Notes: generated by a model not told the origin, from the letters alone. Positions 27,484 through 36,918 are shown, counted from the first letter of the stretch. The stretch is DNA of 64,000 nt from Ferruginibacter paludis (GCF_030409685.1 NZ_JAUFQJ010000005.1:186001-250000), one strand, 5' to 3'. Made by a program: numbers and translations.

Positions 27484-27951
27484 CTATTTCTTTTCCGGAA
27501 TTTTCCCCACGCTGGCCAGCACGCATTTCCACTTACCCCGTTCTTTGATAAAAATATCCTGCGAAAAATAATTGGCACTAAATGGAATTCCATTTGCAAC
27601 TCCTTTTTCTTTCGACTTACATAAAACGATCACCGTATTTTTGTATATCCTGTATTCAAAATCGTAAGGAGTACAATATTCGTAAAGGGAGCTATCCTTC
27701 CTGAAATTTTCAAGGGTTTGCTGCCGGTTATTTCGTCCGCCGGTTCTTCCTAAATTAATAAAATCATCCGCTAATACGCCGCTTATTAAATTAATATCAT
27801 GGGAAACATAGGCATTATGCCAATCCAATTCAAGACGCTCTATCGTCCTGATATCTTTATTTACTTTTTGTGCCTGCACATTTGTACCTGCAAACAAAAC
27901 AATAAGTAAAATTAACATGCAGATCAGGGATTTAAAATTTTGTTTTTCCAT
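27484..27951 (-). CDS. Secreted NTF2-like (DUF4440-type) protein
   Basis: 155 residues. Signal peptide (KSLICMLILLIVLFAGTNVQAQ) and then a SnoaL/NTF2-like cone: VNKDIRTIERLELDWHNAYVSHDINLISGVLADDFINLGRTGG with the usual LxxDWxxA pattern, IVLCKSKEKG and SQDIFIKERGKWKCVLASVG. Such folds serve as enzymes or binding proteins; active-site residues of the enzymatic members cannot be assigned. Exported form. Lone gene. Confidence 0.8.
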   Translation of the reverse strand: MEKQNFKSLICMLILLIVLFAGTNVQAQKVNKDIRTIERLELDWHNAYVSHDINLISGVLADDFINLGRTGGRNNRQQTLENFRKDSSLYEYCTPYDFEYRIYKNTVIVLCKSKEKGVANGIPFSANYFSQDIFIKERGKWKCVLASVGKIPEKK

Positions 27952-28300
27952 AATTCATTAAATGTTGGATGTTTGTCAGCACTGCCAGCCGATACGATAA
28001 TGGTTGTATCATCCGCAAGTAAAACAAAAATTATGGTTTATACCAACGCTTCAATCTAATCAACCCCATTTGCCGCTGGCATATCCTGCCTCCTATTAAT
28101 AATTGTATTGTAACAAGGTGATTGTAAGACGGGGGTGCACTTTTTACCAAAGGTTGTTTGACTGCACCCAAACCAATTTCAATTGTAACATTTCCGGGCA
28201 ATGCTTTTAAAGAAGTGTTGCAGCAAAGCCGGAGTGTAGCAACAATTCCGATGTATACTTTGCCTGAATTAAAAATAACTTGTAGATTTAGGAGACTTAA
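27952..28300. other. Divergent intergenic region
   Basis: 349 bases between the NTF2-like and serine lyase genes. TATACTTTG near 28253 resembles but does not match TAnnTTTG. A good ribosome site (TAGGAG, 28289-28294) ends the region. Confidence 0.4.
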
Positions 28301-29893
28301 ATGCCATACTGTATGCGCAACTATCCCAGTATATTCAACGATGTGATTGGCCCGGTAATGCGGGGGCCATCCAGTTCACACTGTGCTGCTTCTTTACGAA
28401 TTGGCAAATTATGCCGCGATTTGATGGACGGTCAGATGAGTCATATTTTAATTGAGTTTGACCCACATGGCTCCCTGGCTACCACGCACACCAGCCAAGG
28501 TTCAGATATGGGATTGTTTGGTGGCTTTTTGGGATGGGAAGCCTATGATGAAAGACTACCGGCTTCAGCTGACCACATCGACCGGGCAGGCATTAAAATC
28601 GAAATTGAAATCAGCCCGTTAACTGCCAGCAATCACCCCAATACCTACCAGCTCACATTGAGTTCAAAAGAGGAATGCAGGCGAATGGTAGCTATCTCCA
28701 CCGGCGGCGGAATGATTGAAGTGATCTCGATAGATGGCGCTGCTGTATCTATGGCAGGTGATTATTTTGAAACACTGATATACTGTGATCACCCTGAAAA
28801 TGTTACGGCCTTTTTGCAGGAAGCAGCGGATGTTGATGCACTGGAATGGCATCCCGGTGAACATTCCTTTATTGAAATAAAAGCACAGCAATTTTTACCC
28901 GGCAATTTATGCAACGAGCTGCTTGCATTTACTGAAGTACACCGCATTAAAAAGCTGGCACCGGTGTTACCCATCATGGCAAGAAAAAATATTTCCGTAC
29001 CCTTTATTACCTGCCGGGAAATGTTGCAATACAACCAGGATAAAAATTTTTCTCTTTGGGAACTGGCGGTGGAGTATGAAAGTGAAAGAGGCGGCATTAC
29101 CAAAGAAGCTGTGTTTGAAAAAATGCGTGCTATTTTTCGCATCATGGAAAATGCCATTCAACTGGGTTTGAAAGGAACGCACTACGATGACAGAATATTA
29201 GGAAGCCAGTCTCTGCAATTTAAAGAACAGTTACAAAAAAAACGGTTGCCCGGCGGTGATGCCAGTAATACCATCATCATGTATGTGTCGGCAATGATGG
29301 AAGTTAAAAGTTCAATGGGGGTAATTGTGGCAGCGCCAACGGCCGGCTCATGCGGTGCTTTGCCCGGGGCAATTATAGGCATGGGAGAATCGCTTGGCTT
29401 ATCCGAAGATGAAAAAGTAAAAGGCCTGTTAGCAGCTGGTTTAATAGGTGTATTTATTGCCGCACATGCCACCTTTGCCGCGGAAGTGGGCGGCTGTATG
29501 GCGGAGACAGGCAGTGGCGGAGGCATGGCCGCTGCGGGAATTGTGGTAATGGCAAATGGTTCATTAAACCAGTCGCTGGCTGCAGCATCGCTGGCTTTGC
29601 AAAATTCATTGGGGCTAATATGCGACCCCATCGGTAACCGGGTAGAAGCACCCTGCCTGGGGCGAAATGTAATGGCAGCAACCAACGCAGTGGCCTGCGC
29701 TAACATGGCTTTGTCTGATTACAATCATTTAATTCCATTGGATGAAGTAATTGACACCATGCAAAAAGTAGGAAATGAAATTCATCATACACTCCGTTGC
29801 ACCAATTTAGGCGGCTTGTCAGTTACAGCTGCAGCAAAAGAAATAGAAGCACAACTGGAGATGCAATCCGCCCCATTTTTTAAAGTATGTTAA
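28301..29893 (+). CDS. sdaA: L-serine ammonia-lyase, iron-sulfur type, single chain
   Basis: 530 residues, both the beta-like and alpha-like domains in one polypeptide. The beginning carries GPSSSHCAASLRIGKL and the strands of the N-terminal domain; the second half holds four conserved Cys (C351 in TAGSCGALPG, C399 in GGCMAETGSG, C441 in GLICDPIGN, C452 in EAPCLGRN) that bind the 4Fe-4S cluster in the family. The enzyme turns L-serine into pyruvate and ammonia in the cytoplasm. A strong AGGAG ribosome site precedes the ATG by seven bases, rare in this window. A TauE-type carrier and a GH95 fucosidase follow closely. Confidence 0.93.
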   Translation: MPYCMRNYPSIFNDVIGPVMRGPSSSHCAASLRIGKLCRDLMDGQMSHILIEFDPHGSLATTHTSQGSDMGLFGGFLGWEAYDERLPASADHIDRAGIKIEIEISPLTASNHPNTYQLTLSSKEECRRMVAISTGGGMIEVISIDGAAVSMAGDYFETLIYCDHPENVTAFLQEAADVDALEWHPGEHSFIEIKAQQFLPGNLCNELLAFTEVHRIKKLAPVLPIMARKNISVPFITCREMLQYNQDKNFSLWELAVEYESERGGITKEAVFEKMRAIFRIMENAIQLGLKGTHYDDRILGSQSLQFKEQLQKKRLPGGDASNTIIMYVSAMMEVKSSMGVIVAAPTAGSCGALPGAIIGMGESLGLSEDEKVKGLLAAGLIGVFIAAHATFAAEVGGCMAETGSGGGMAAAGIVVMANGSLNQSLAAASLALQNSLGLICDPIGNRVEAPCLGRNVMAATNAVACANMALSDYNHLIPLDEVIDTMQKVGNEIHHTLRCTNLGGLSVTAAAKEIEAQLEMQSAPFFKVC

Positions 29894-29930
29894 ACCAATC
29901 GCAGTTTTAAAGTGTAACAATTTTAAAGAT

Positions 29931-30824
29931 ATGATTACAATAATCTGGGTGACACTTTTACTATTGGGGATTGGATATATAATACTGTTGGCCCGTGATG
30001 TACTTAAACATAAAGCTGTTTTAGAAAATATAAACATTTACATAACCGCCATCATTGGCTTTGTAGTAAACTTCTTTGATGTACTGGGCATTGGCGCTTT
30101 TGCCCCACAAACTGCTCTTTTAAAATTCACCAAACAAACTGACGACGCCATACTACCAGGCACGTTGAACGTAACCAACACTATCCCGGTCGTCATCCAG
30201 GCGCTTATATTTATTCAAATCATTGAAGTAGATGTATTAACACTGGTATTGATGCTGGTGGCCGCAACAATGGGTGCCTTAATGGGCGCAGGTTTCATTG
30301 CAGCGTTGCCGGTAAAATCAATCCGCCTCATTATGGGTTTTGCATTACTGGTTACTGTTGGTTTTATGCTGGCGACAAAAATGAATTGGATACAGGGCGG
30401 CGGCGATGCCATTGCCCTGACCGGGTATAAATTAATGATAGCAGTGGCAGTGAACTTTTTGCTGGGTGCTTTAATGACCGCAGGCATCGGGTTGTATGCT
30501 CCATGTATGGCGCTGGTATTTGCGTTAGGTATGTCGCCACAGGTGGCGTTTCCGGTAATGATGGGCTCATGTGCCTTTTTGATGCCGCCTGCATCTGCAA
30601 AATTTATCAGTAAAGGGGCTTACAACAGAAAAGCTACCGTTGCGATGGCAATCCCCGGATCGGTCGCGGTATTAATTGCTGCTTACTTTGTAAAATCACT
30701 GCCACTCGATCATTTAAAAACGGTGGTGATGATCGTTATTTTAATTACCAGCGCCATCATGTTTAAAGATGCATTTAAAAAACCAACTACAAATGAACTT
30801 ACCTCACATCCAGACAAAATCTAA
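29931..30824 (+). CDS. TauE/SafE family membrane permease
   Basis: 297 residues with about eight membrane helices. N-terminal ITIIWVTLLLLGIGYIILLARDV, then FFDVLGIGAFAPQTALLK (family repeat with the Pro-Gln pattern), ATMGALMGAGFIAALPVKSIRLIMGFALL and a mirror repeat TAGIGLYAPCMALVFALGMSPQVAFPV. The family exports or imports sulfite, sulfonates and organic acids. Starts 37 bases after the serine lyase and its 3' end overlaps the GH95 start, so the three genes probably form an operon. Confidence 0.87.
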   Translation: MITIIWVTLLLLGIGYIILLARDVLKHKAVLENINIYITAIIGFVVNFFDVLGIGAFAPQTALLKFTKQTDDAILPGTLNVTNTIPVVIQALIFIQIIEVDVLTLVLMLVAATMGALMGAGFIAALPVKSIRLIMGFALLVTVGFMLATKMNWIQGGGDAIALTGYKLMIAVAVNFLLGALMTAGIGLYAPCMALVFALGMSPQVAFPVMMGSCAFLMPPASAKFISKGAYNRKATVAMAIPGSVAVLIAAYFVKSLPLDHLKTVVMIVILITSAIMFKDAFKKPTTNELTSHPDKI

Positions 30825-33315
30825 AACCGGTTCTTTAAAAAAACGAAGCAAAATAATTTTGTTATGCAAGGGTTTCATCATCTTATTCTGCCATATGCCC
30901 GCTTTATTATTTGCACAGGAGCAACCAATGTCAGCCAGGATAGACCAACAAAACTTTTCGCCCGCAACCCTGATGTGGTATAAAAAACCCGCCGCAAAAT
31001 GGGAAGATGCTCTGCCTGTGGGGAATGGAAGGTTGGGTGCAATGGTATACGGTAAAACCGATGAAGAAATTATACAACTCAATGAAGATACTTACTGGTC
31101 AGGCGGCCCTTATTCAACCGTAGTAAAAGATGGATATAAAACATTGCCCGTCATTCAACAACTGGTTTTTGACGGCGAGTTCTTAAAGGCGCATAATTTG
31201 TTTGGCAGAAAATTAATGGGCTATCCTGTGGAACAACAGAAATACCAGTCGCTGGCTAATTTGCATTTCTTATTTCCAAAACAGGATTCGGTTAGTAACT
31301 ATAAGCGCTGGCTCAACCTTGAAACCGCCACTACCGGCGTATCTTATTCAATGGGTGGTGTACAGTACCAGCGGGAAATTTTTGCTTCTGCACCAGACCA
31401 GGTAATCGTTATCAGGTTTACTGCGGATAAACCCGGCAGTATCAGTTTTTCAGCCAGCCTGCACGGAGAAAGAAATCAGACACACTCCAACTATGCTACC
31501 GATTACTTTCAGATGGATAGTTATGGAAAGGATGGTTTGAAATTAACTGGTAAGAGCGCCGATTATATGGGTGTAAAAGGTCAGTTAAAATACGAAGCCA
31601 TTGTAAAAGCCATACCCGAAGGCGGCAGGATAACAATGGATGATGCCACTTTGACCATTGAAAACGCAAATGCCGTAACGTTGTATTTTGCAGCAGCTAC
31701 CAACTTTGTAAACTACCAGGATGTATCTGCCAATGCGCACGAGCGTGTGCAAAATTACCTTGGCAATGTGCAGCAAAAAAAGTTCACGGATATAAGAGCT
31801 GCGCATATAACCGATCATCAACTTTTATTTAAAAGAGCAGTGCTTACTTTTCCCGGCACTACCAATGCTTTCCTGCCAACAGATGAAAGACTGCACCAAA
31901 TACAAACAACCAGCGATCCACAGTTGGCGGCTTTATGTTACCAGTTTGGCAGGTATATCCTGATCGCTTCGTCAAGAGAGGGTACGCAGGCAGCCAACCT
32001 GCAGGGCATTTGGAATAACAATATGAACCCTCCATGGGATGCAAAATATACAACCAATATAAATACCCAGATGAACTACTGGGCGGTGGAGTCTGCAAAC
32101 CTCTCTGAATGTGCATCGCCATTGTATCAATTGGTAAAAGACGTTACCGAGCAGGGTGCGCAGGTTGCCAAAGAACATTATGGAGCCAGCGGTTGGGTAT
32201 TACACCAAAACACTGATCTGTGGCGGGTGGCAGCTCCCATGGACGGCCCTACCTGGGGTACCTTTACAGTGGGTGGTGCCTGGCTGGTCAATGAATTGTG
32301 GGAACATTACAAATTCACAAGAGACATTGATTATGTAAAAGATCTTTACCCCATCTTAAAAGGTTCAGTAGATTTTTTTATGCATTTCCTCGTGAAGCAT
32401 CCCAACGGAAAATGGTTGGTTACCAATCCTTCTACATCGCCGGAAAATTTTCCGGGCAGTCCTAAAAACGGCCCCTATTTCGATGAAGTTACCGGGAGCA
32501 CATTGCCCGGCACAACCATCTGTGCAGGGTCATCTATTGACATGCAGATTTTATCCGACCTCTTCACCAATTATGAGCAGGCAAGTAAGTTATTGGGTAA
32601 GGATACCGCATATGCAGTGGAAGTGGCAGCGGCAAGAAAACAATTGGTGCCGCCGCAAACAGGCAAGGATGGTTCCCTGCAGGAATGGAGTGAAGACTGG
32701 CCGCAGCTTGAAAAAAATCACCGGCATTTTTCTCACCTGTATGGTTTGTACCCGGGCAATGTATTGTCAGTTAAAAAAACGCCGCAATGGGTAGATGCAT
32801 GCAAAGCGGTGTTAAACCAACGCGGCGATGAAGGAGCAGGCTGGTCAAGAGCATGGAAGATGTCGCTGTGGGCAAGATTGTACGATGGTGAAAGAGCCTA
32901 TAAAATTTTTAAAGGCTATTTAAAAGACCAATGTTTTTTGCAATTGTTCGCAAAATGCTTCACGCCTATGCAGGTAGATGGTTCGTTGGGTGTAACGGCC
33001 GGCATTACCGAAATGTTGGTACAATCGCATGAAGACGCCATTGATTTTTTACCCGCATTACCAAAGGAATGGAGTACCGGTAGTTTTGAAGGCGTTTGTG
33101 TAAGAGGTGGCTTTGAGCTAAATTTTAGCTGGCAAAATAATCGGTTAATCCATGCGGGCATCCTGTCGAAGGCCGGGGCAATCTGTACACTTCATTTACC
33201 AGGCAAAGTAAAAGTAACCCACAACGGAAAGCCGGTTAAATTAACAATGTTGCCAGGTAATATTGCTGGTTTTCAAACACAAAAAAATGCGGTTTATCAG
33301 GTATTAATTTTATAG
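30793..33315 (+). CDS. GH95 alpha-L-fucosidase, secreted
   Basis: About 840 residues from ATG 30793 (an in-frame ATG at 30769 is also possible). The start must lie inside the TauE gene (32-base overlap) because the signal peptide LKKRSKIILLCKGFIILFCHMPALLFAQ begins there. GH95 is recognisable throughout: ALPVGNGRLGAMVYG near residue 75, EGTQAANLQGIWN (396-408), the double Asn N422/N424 in TTNINTQMNYW, TSPEN with Glu551 and MQVDGSLG with Asp729. By alignment from memory with bifidobacterial AfcA these are the acid (Glu551) and water-activating Asn/Asp set. The usual DGNFG appears here as DGSLG. It removes alpha-1,2-L-fucose, or galactose in some members. Confidence 0.93.
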   Translation: MNLPHIQTKSKTGSLKKRSKIILLCKGFIILFCHMPALLFAQEQPMSARIDQQNFSPATLMWYKKPAAKWEDALPVGNGRLGAMVYGKTDEEIIQLNEDTYWSGGPYSTVVKDGYKTLPVIQQLVFDGEFLKAHNLFGRKLMGYPVEQQKYQSLANLHFLFPKQDSVSNYKRWLNLETATTGVSYSMGGVQYQREIFASAPDQVIVIRFTADKPGSISFSASLHGERNQTHSNYATDYFQMDSYGKDGLKLTGKSADYMGVKGQLKYEAIVKAIPEGGRITMDDATLTIENANAVTLYFAAATNFVNYQDVSANAHERVQNYLGNVQQKKFTDIRAAHITDHQLLFKRAVLTFPGTTNAFLPTDERLHQIQTTSDPQLAALCYQFGRYILIASSREGTQAANLQGIWNNNMNPPWDAKYTTNINTQMNYWAVESANLSECASPLYQLVKDVTEQGAQVAKEHYGASGWVLHQNTDLWRVAAPMDGPTWGTFTVGGAWLVNELWEHYKFTRDIDYVKDLYPILKGSVDFFMHFLVKHPNGKWLVTNPSTSPENFPGSPKNGPYFDEVTGSTLPGTTICAGSSIDMQILSDLFTNYEQASKLLGKDTAYAVEVAAARKQLVPPQTGKDGSLQEWSEDWPQLEKNHRHFSHLYGLYPGNVLSVKKTPQWVDACKAVLNQRGDEGAGWSRAWKMSLWARLYDGERAYKIFKGYLKDQCFLQLFAKCFTPMQVDGSLGVTAGITEMLVQSHEDAIDFLPALPKEWSTGSFEGVCVRGGFELNFSWQNNRLIHAGILSKAGAICTLHLPGKVKVTHNGKPVKLTMLPGNIAGFQTQKNAVYQVLIL

Positions 33316-33435
33316 TTGAAAATTGCAAGCTGAGAGATTTAAAATATAAGCAATCAGCGACATCCGGAAGAGTACGGCCGCTGTTTTAAATAGTTAATTG
33401 GCAGATGAAAACCATGCAAAAAACTTACCTAAATG

Positions 33436-33476
33436 GCTGGCTTCTGATGAAGCATGCTGCTGCATCAGAAGCCAGC
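33436..33476. repeat. 14-base perfect inverted repeat without T-run
   Basis: GCTGGCTTCTGATG (33436-33449) and CATCAGAAGCCAGC (33463-33476) are perfect complements around a 13-base loop. No U-rich tail follows, so it is not a textbook terminator; it may be an RNA structure or operator 120 bases after GH95. A typical terminator follows 83 bases later. Confidence 0.6.
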
Positions 33477-33558
33477 GACACATTGATTAACCATGTACCA
33501 AAGAACAGATGGTATTCATCGTTACACCTTTCTTTGTTTACTTATATCAATCGCCAAC

Positions 33559-33588
33559 AAAAGCTGCCGCAGAAGTGGCAGCTTTTTT
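33559..33588 (+). terminator. Terminator after GH95
   Basis: Stem AAAAGCTGCC (33559-33568) with GGCAGCTTTT (33577-33586), loop of eight, T-run to 33588. Also functions for the convergent dihydrofolate-reductase-like gene. Confidence 0.75.
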
Positions 33589-33645
33589 ATACCAGACATT
33601 AAGAATCAAATTATCCGTCCAACAAGTTCGTTCCCTGTTTTTATT

Positions 33646-34239
33646 TTACACTTCAATAGTACCTGTTTTAACTCGGCCGGCCCGATTGTAACAGGCAATA
33701 ATAACCCCGGTTGTTGTAATCACACTTTCTGTTAATTTGAATGCTGCCGGAATTGGTCCATTGCCAAATAACTTTTTTCCGTTACCAAGCGTTAATGGAT
33801 AAATTTTTAGCCGGAGTTGATCCACTAAATCATGCTTAAATAGCAGCTGGACAAGCTCACTACTGCCCCATACCTGGATGTCCGCACCAGCCGACTTTTT
33901 AAGTTGTTCAATATCTGTCAAGTTGTTGAGGAAAACTGAGTTTTTCCAATCTGATGCTTTCCTGGTTGCGGACATCACGTATTTGGTGCCTTCATTAATA
34001 CCCGGCCAAAATTCTGCATGTTCTGGCCAGTAATTTTCCCAAAGCTCGAATGTTTTTCTGCCCAGCAAATAATCTGCGGGCTGAAGCTCTTTTTGCAGCG
34101 CCTTACCAAAAGCTTCGTCCGTGTAAGGTGCGGTCCAGCCGCCATATTTAAAGTCGCCTGATGTATCTTCCCCTGGTCCGCCGGGGGCCTGCAGTACGCC
34201 ATCTAGTGTTATCATTGATAAGACTGTTATTGTTCTCAT
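33646..34239 (-). CDS. Dihydrofolate-reductase-like (RibD C-terminal) protein
   Basis: 197 residues. The pattern MRTITVLSMITLDGVLQAPGGPGED at the start, GGWTAPYTDEAFGKAL, ADYLLGRKTFELWENYWPEH and later SSELVQLLFKHDLVDQLRLKIYPLTLGNGKKLF is the RibD/DHFR-like family seen widely in bacteria. The cofactor should be NADPH; the substrate is not known. It is preceded by AAAGGAGG (34249-34256), a near-perfect ribosome site nine bases from the ATG, exceptional among these genes. Confidence 0.85.
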   Translation of the reverse strand: MRTITVLSMITLDGVLQAPGGPGEDTSGDFKYGGWTAPYTDEAFGKALQKELQPADYLLGRKTFELWENYWPEHAEFWPGINEGTKYVMSATRKASDWKNSVFLNNLTDIEQLKKSAGADIQVWGSSELVQLLFKHDLVDQLRLKIYPLTLGNGKKLFGNGPIPAAFKLTESVITTTGVIIACYNRAGRVKTGTIEV

Positions 34240-34248
34240 GTTGCTTGT

Positions 34249-34256
34249 CCTCCTTT
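34249..34256 (-). promoter_or_regulatory. Unusually strong Shine-Dalgarno site
   Basis: On the minus strand AAAGGAGG with nine bases to the ATG of the dihydrofolate-reductase-like gene, close to the full complement of the 16S end. Most other starts in the window have A-rich leaders only. Confidence 0.7.
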
Positions 34257-34593
34257 AATTTTTTAAAATGCTTAAAATGGCTTGGTAGCCTTCCTCCATT
34301 TTCGAGGCATACAAATTTCGCCAATAAAAACCAGCTAACATTGTGTAAATGCGACATTCCTGGTGGCGGTTTACGTCAAGTCAGGAAAGGAAGCGCAGCG
34401 CCGGCAAATAGGGTCGTGCCGTTCGCATGATCATAAACCTTGCCCCCCCGTAAAAACAGATAATCATTGAACAGGCCTACCCTCACAACTTTCCCCATTG
34501 AAACATTGTTGACGTTATGAAGCAAGGTCAGAATAATATACCGGCTTCAAATTCATCCAGCAGATTGTAAGGGGCATAACCAGGCCTGCATTT
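34257..34593. other. Intergenic region
   Basis: About 340 bases between two minus-strand genes; must hold the promoter of the RibD-like gene. Nothing recognised otherwise. Confidence 0.35.
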
Positions 34594-35418
34594 TTATTGC
34601 TGCTGGTACACCCGCACATAATCCACTTCAAACTTTCGTGGAAAACTTGTGCGGCATGGATCACCACCATTCATACCACCTACGGCCAGGTTGAGCAACA
34701 TGTAATGCGGTTGTTTAAAAGGATTGAAACCATTGCCATCTTTATTCCCGAGCGAATCAAGTGCTACCTTGTTCAGCAGCTGCCCATCCACGTACAAGGC
34801 GATAAATGCAGGTGTCCAGTCCATCTTCCACACATGAAACCTGGATGACCAGGCGGTACCACCCATTGAGTCAACGGGAACCCGATGGCTAAACCATTCG
34901 GGGTTGCCATCCTTACCCAGGCAGGCAATATTTGCCAGCAGCTTTCCTTTGTAATATTCCATGATATCTATCTCGCCGTTGGCAGGCCAGGACTTTTCAA
35001 CACCCAGTGTCCACCAGGCAGGCCACATGCCTTGGCTGACGTCAATGCGTGCCCTTAGTTCGAAGCGGCCGTACGTCCAGCTTTTCTTACCTGCTGTTAC
35101 CAGGCACGATGAAGTGTAATTGATCAGGGCTCTTTTTTTTGCCCAGTTATTGCTACCTGGTACATAACCAGGATTGGGCTTTTGCTCACGCTTTGCTTCA
35201 ATTACCAGCATGCCGTTTTTATACCATGCATTTTCGGGTTGGTACCACTGCGCTTCTTCGTTCCGCACAAAGCCATGCTCGTATCCCCATTTAGTGGAAT
35301 CTGGTCGTCCCTCCTTTTCAAACTCATCTGACCATACAAGTTTATAGTTTGATTGCTGCTGCGCCGCTGAAGTTAAATAAATTCCAGCAAGTAATACCAT
35401 GAGCACTAATCTGTACAT
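34594..35418 (-). CDS. GH16 beta-glucanase-type hydrolase, secreted
   Basis: 274 residues from the ATG at 35418; the longer in-frame start would add a hydrophobic run without signal logic. Signal peptide MYRLVLMVLLAGIYLTSAAQ. The GH16 signature is present: NGEIDIMEYY with E149, D151 and E154 as the nucleophile, helper and acid/base residues. Surrounding elements KLVWSDEFEKEGRPD, SSCLVTAGKKSWTYGRFELRARID, MWPAWWTLG and DWTPAFIALYVDGQLL match laminarinase-like enzymes. Cleaves beta-1,3 or beta-1,3/1,4-glucans, or agar-like chains; which cannot be told. Beside it is a beta-propeller glycosidase on the other strand. Confidence 0.9.
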   Translation of the reverse strand: MYRLVLMVLLAGIYLTSAAQQQSNYKLVWSDEFEKEGRPDSTKWGYEHGFVRNEEAQWYQPENAWYKNGMLVIEAKREQKPNPGYVPGSNNWAKKRALINYTSSCLVTAGKKSWTYGRFELRARIDVSQGMWPAWWTLGVEKSWPANGEIDIMEYYKGKLLANIACLGKDGNPEWFSHRVPVDSMGGTAWSSRFHVWKMDWTPAFIALYVDGQLLNKVALDSLGNKDGNGFNPFKQPHYMLLNLAVGGMNGGDPCRTSFPRKFEVDYVRVYQQQ

Positions 35419-35743
35419 AAAAATAAATGAGTGGTTTAAAATAAAACAGATGATACTTACACTTACACAAATGTAGCCATCCATTGCCAGGAAACAGGGT
35501 TGAAAGGCAGCTGATTGTAACACTTACCGGTAGCTGTATTATAAGCGACTGTGCAGGCTGTAACAGCCCTGTGCAATAAGAAAACCTACCTTTATGCTGT
35601 TCCATTTTTCAGCATCCGTACTAAAGTGTCCATTCATCCTGCAATCGCAGGTAACGTTAAAATGAGTAGCTTGCATTTCGTTTACCAACAGTGCTACAAC
35701 CGTAGCATCAAACAATCACCCCAAAAAAATAGTCTCAAGTAGT

Positions 35744-36853
35744 ATGAAGCATCAGCAACGCTGCCCCGGTTTAACCATCCTTTTCCTGTTAATTTTTTCT
35801 TTCGTACGGGCGCAGAACAACAACATACAGGTACCGGAGGAAGTGATGCAAAAAGTGTACAATGAAGTAAAGACGCCCTATAAGTATGGACTGGTAATGG
35901 TTCCGCCGGATGATGGTAAAAAACTGGATTGCCCTACCATTTTTAAAAAAGGAAAAAGCTGGTATATGACCTACATTGTTTATGATGGCAGGGGCTATGA
36001 AACATGGCTGGCAAAAAGCAGTAACCTGTTACGATGGAAAACCCTTGGAAAAATCCTGTCGTTTGCTGATACTCCTGGCTGGGATGCCAACCAAAAAGCA
36101 GGTTATAATGCCCTGCAGGATATGCATTGGGGTGGTAACTACCAGCTGCAGCAATATGATAACAAATACTGGATGTCTTACCTCGGAGGTAATACAACAG
36201 GTTACGAAGCAGGCCGGCTGTCCATTGGTATGGCCTGGACTGACAAAGATCCTGCCGTTGCGCATGAATGGCAACGCACAGGTTCGCCAGTGTTAAAATC
36301 AACTGACGCCGATGCCAGATGGTATGATAATGGTACGTTATTTAAATCCTCGGTTATATGGGATGCATCGAAAAAAACGGGTCACCCTTTTGTGATGTAT
36401 TACAACGCACGCGGCGATAGCGCGAACCCCGGCAAAGCTGCTGAGAGAATCAGCATGGCGGTATCCGATAATATGGTTGACTGGAAACGGTACGGTACCT
36501 CGCCGGTTATAGATCATCATGCAGGAATTTCCGGCGATGCCATCATTCAAAAAATAGATGATTGTTATGTGATGTTTTATTTCGGCGCATTCTGGAAAGA
36601 GCGCAAAAAATATGCTGCCTTCAATCGCTTTGCCTGTTCGTACGACCTGGTTAACTGGACCGACTGGACGGGCGAAGACCTGGTAAAACCAAGCGAGCCC
36701 TATGACGAAACCTATGCCCACAAATCTTTTGTAATAAAATATAAGGGCATAGTATACCATTTCTATTGTGCTGTTAACAGCAAAGAGCAACGGGGTATCG
36801 CCGTAGCAACCTCTGCAGATAAAGGAAAGAGCAATATCACATTTTCAAAATAG
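35744..36853 (+). CDS. Secreted five-bladed beta-propeller glycosidase (GH43/GH130-like)
   Basis: 369 residues with a signal peptide (LTILFLLIFSFVRAQ). The beta-propeller pattern is visible in repeated blades: KLDCPTIFKKGKSWYMTYIVYDGRG, SSNLLRWKTLGKIL, YWMSYLGGN, ARWYDNGTLFKSSVI, GHPFVMYYNARGD and DCYVMFYFGAFW. Asp/Glu residues in these blades fit GH43/GH130-type active sites, but I cannot assign the exact family or reaction. Adjacent GH16 is divergent from it (325 bases between starts). Secreted and likely active on glycan oligosaccharides. Confidence 0.72.
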   Translation: MKHQQRCPGLTILFLLIFSFVRAQNNNIQVPEEVMQKVYNEVKTPYKYGLVMVPPDDGKKLDCPTIFKKGKSWYMTYIVYDGRGYETWLAKSSNLLRWKTLGKILSFADTPGWDANQKAGYNALQDMHWGGNYQLQQYDNKYWMSYLGGNTTGYEAGRLSIGMAWTDKDPAVAHEWQRTGSPVLKSTDADARWYDNGTLFKSSVIWDASKKTGHPFVMYYNARGDSANPGKAAERISMAVSDNMVDWKRYGTSPVIDHHAGISGDAIIQKIDDCYVMFYFGAFWKERKKYAAFNRFACSYDLVNWTDWTGEDLVKPSEPYDETYAHKSFVIKYKGIVYHFYCAVNSKEQRGIAVATSADKGKSNITFSK

Positions 36854-36918
36854 TTTTATATAATGGCTTTGTATGGCTGGTCGTTACTTATTCCGGGAAT
36901 GTTGGCTGAAGTTGATTG

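Noticed and set aside
28158..28346. 62-residue frame overlapping the start of the serine lyase
   Set aside because: Overlaps the lyase start and its ribosome site; no features of its own.
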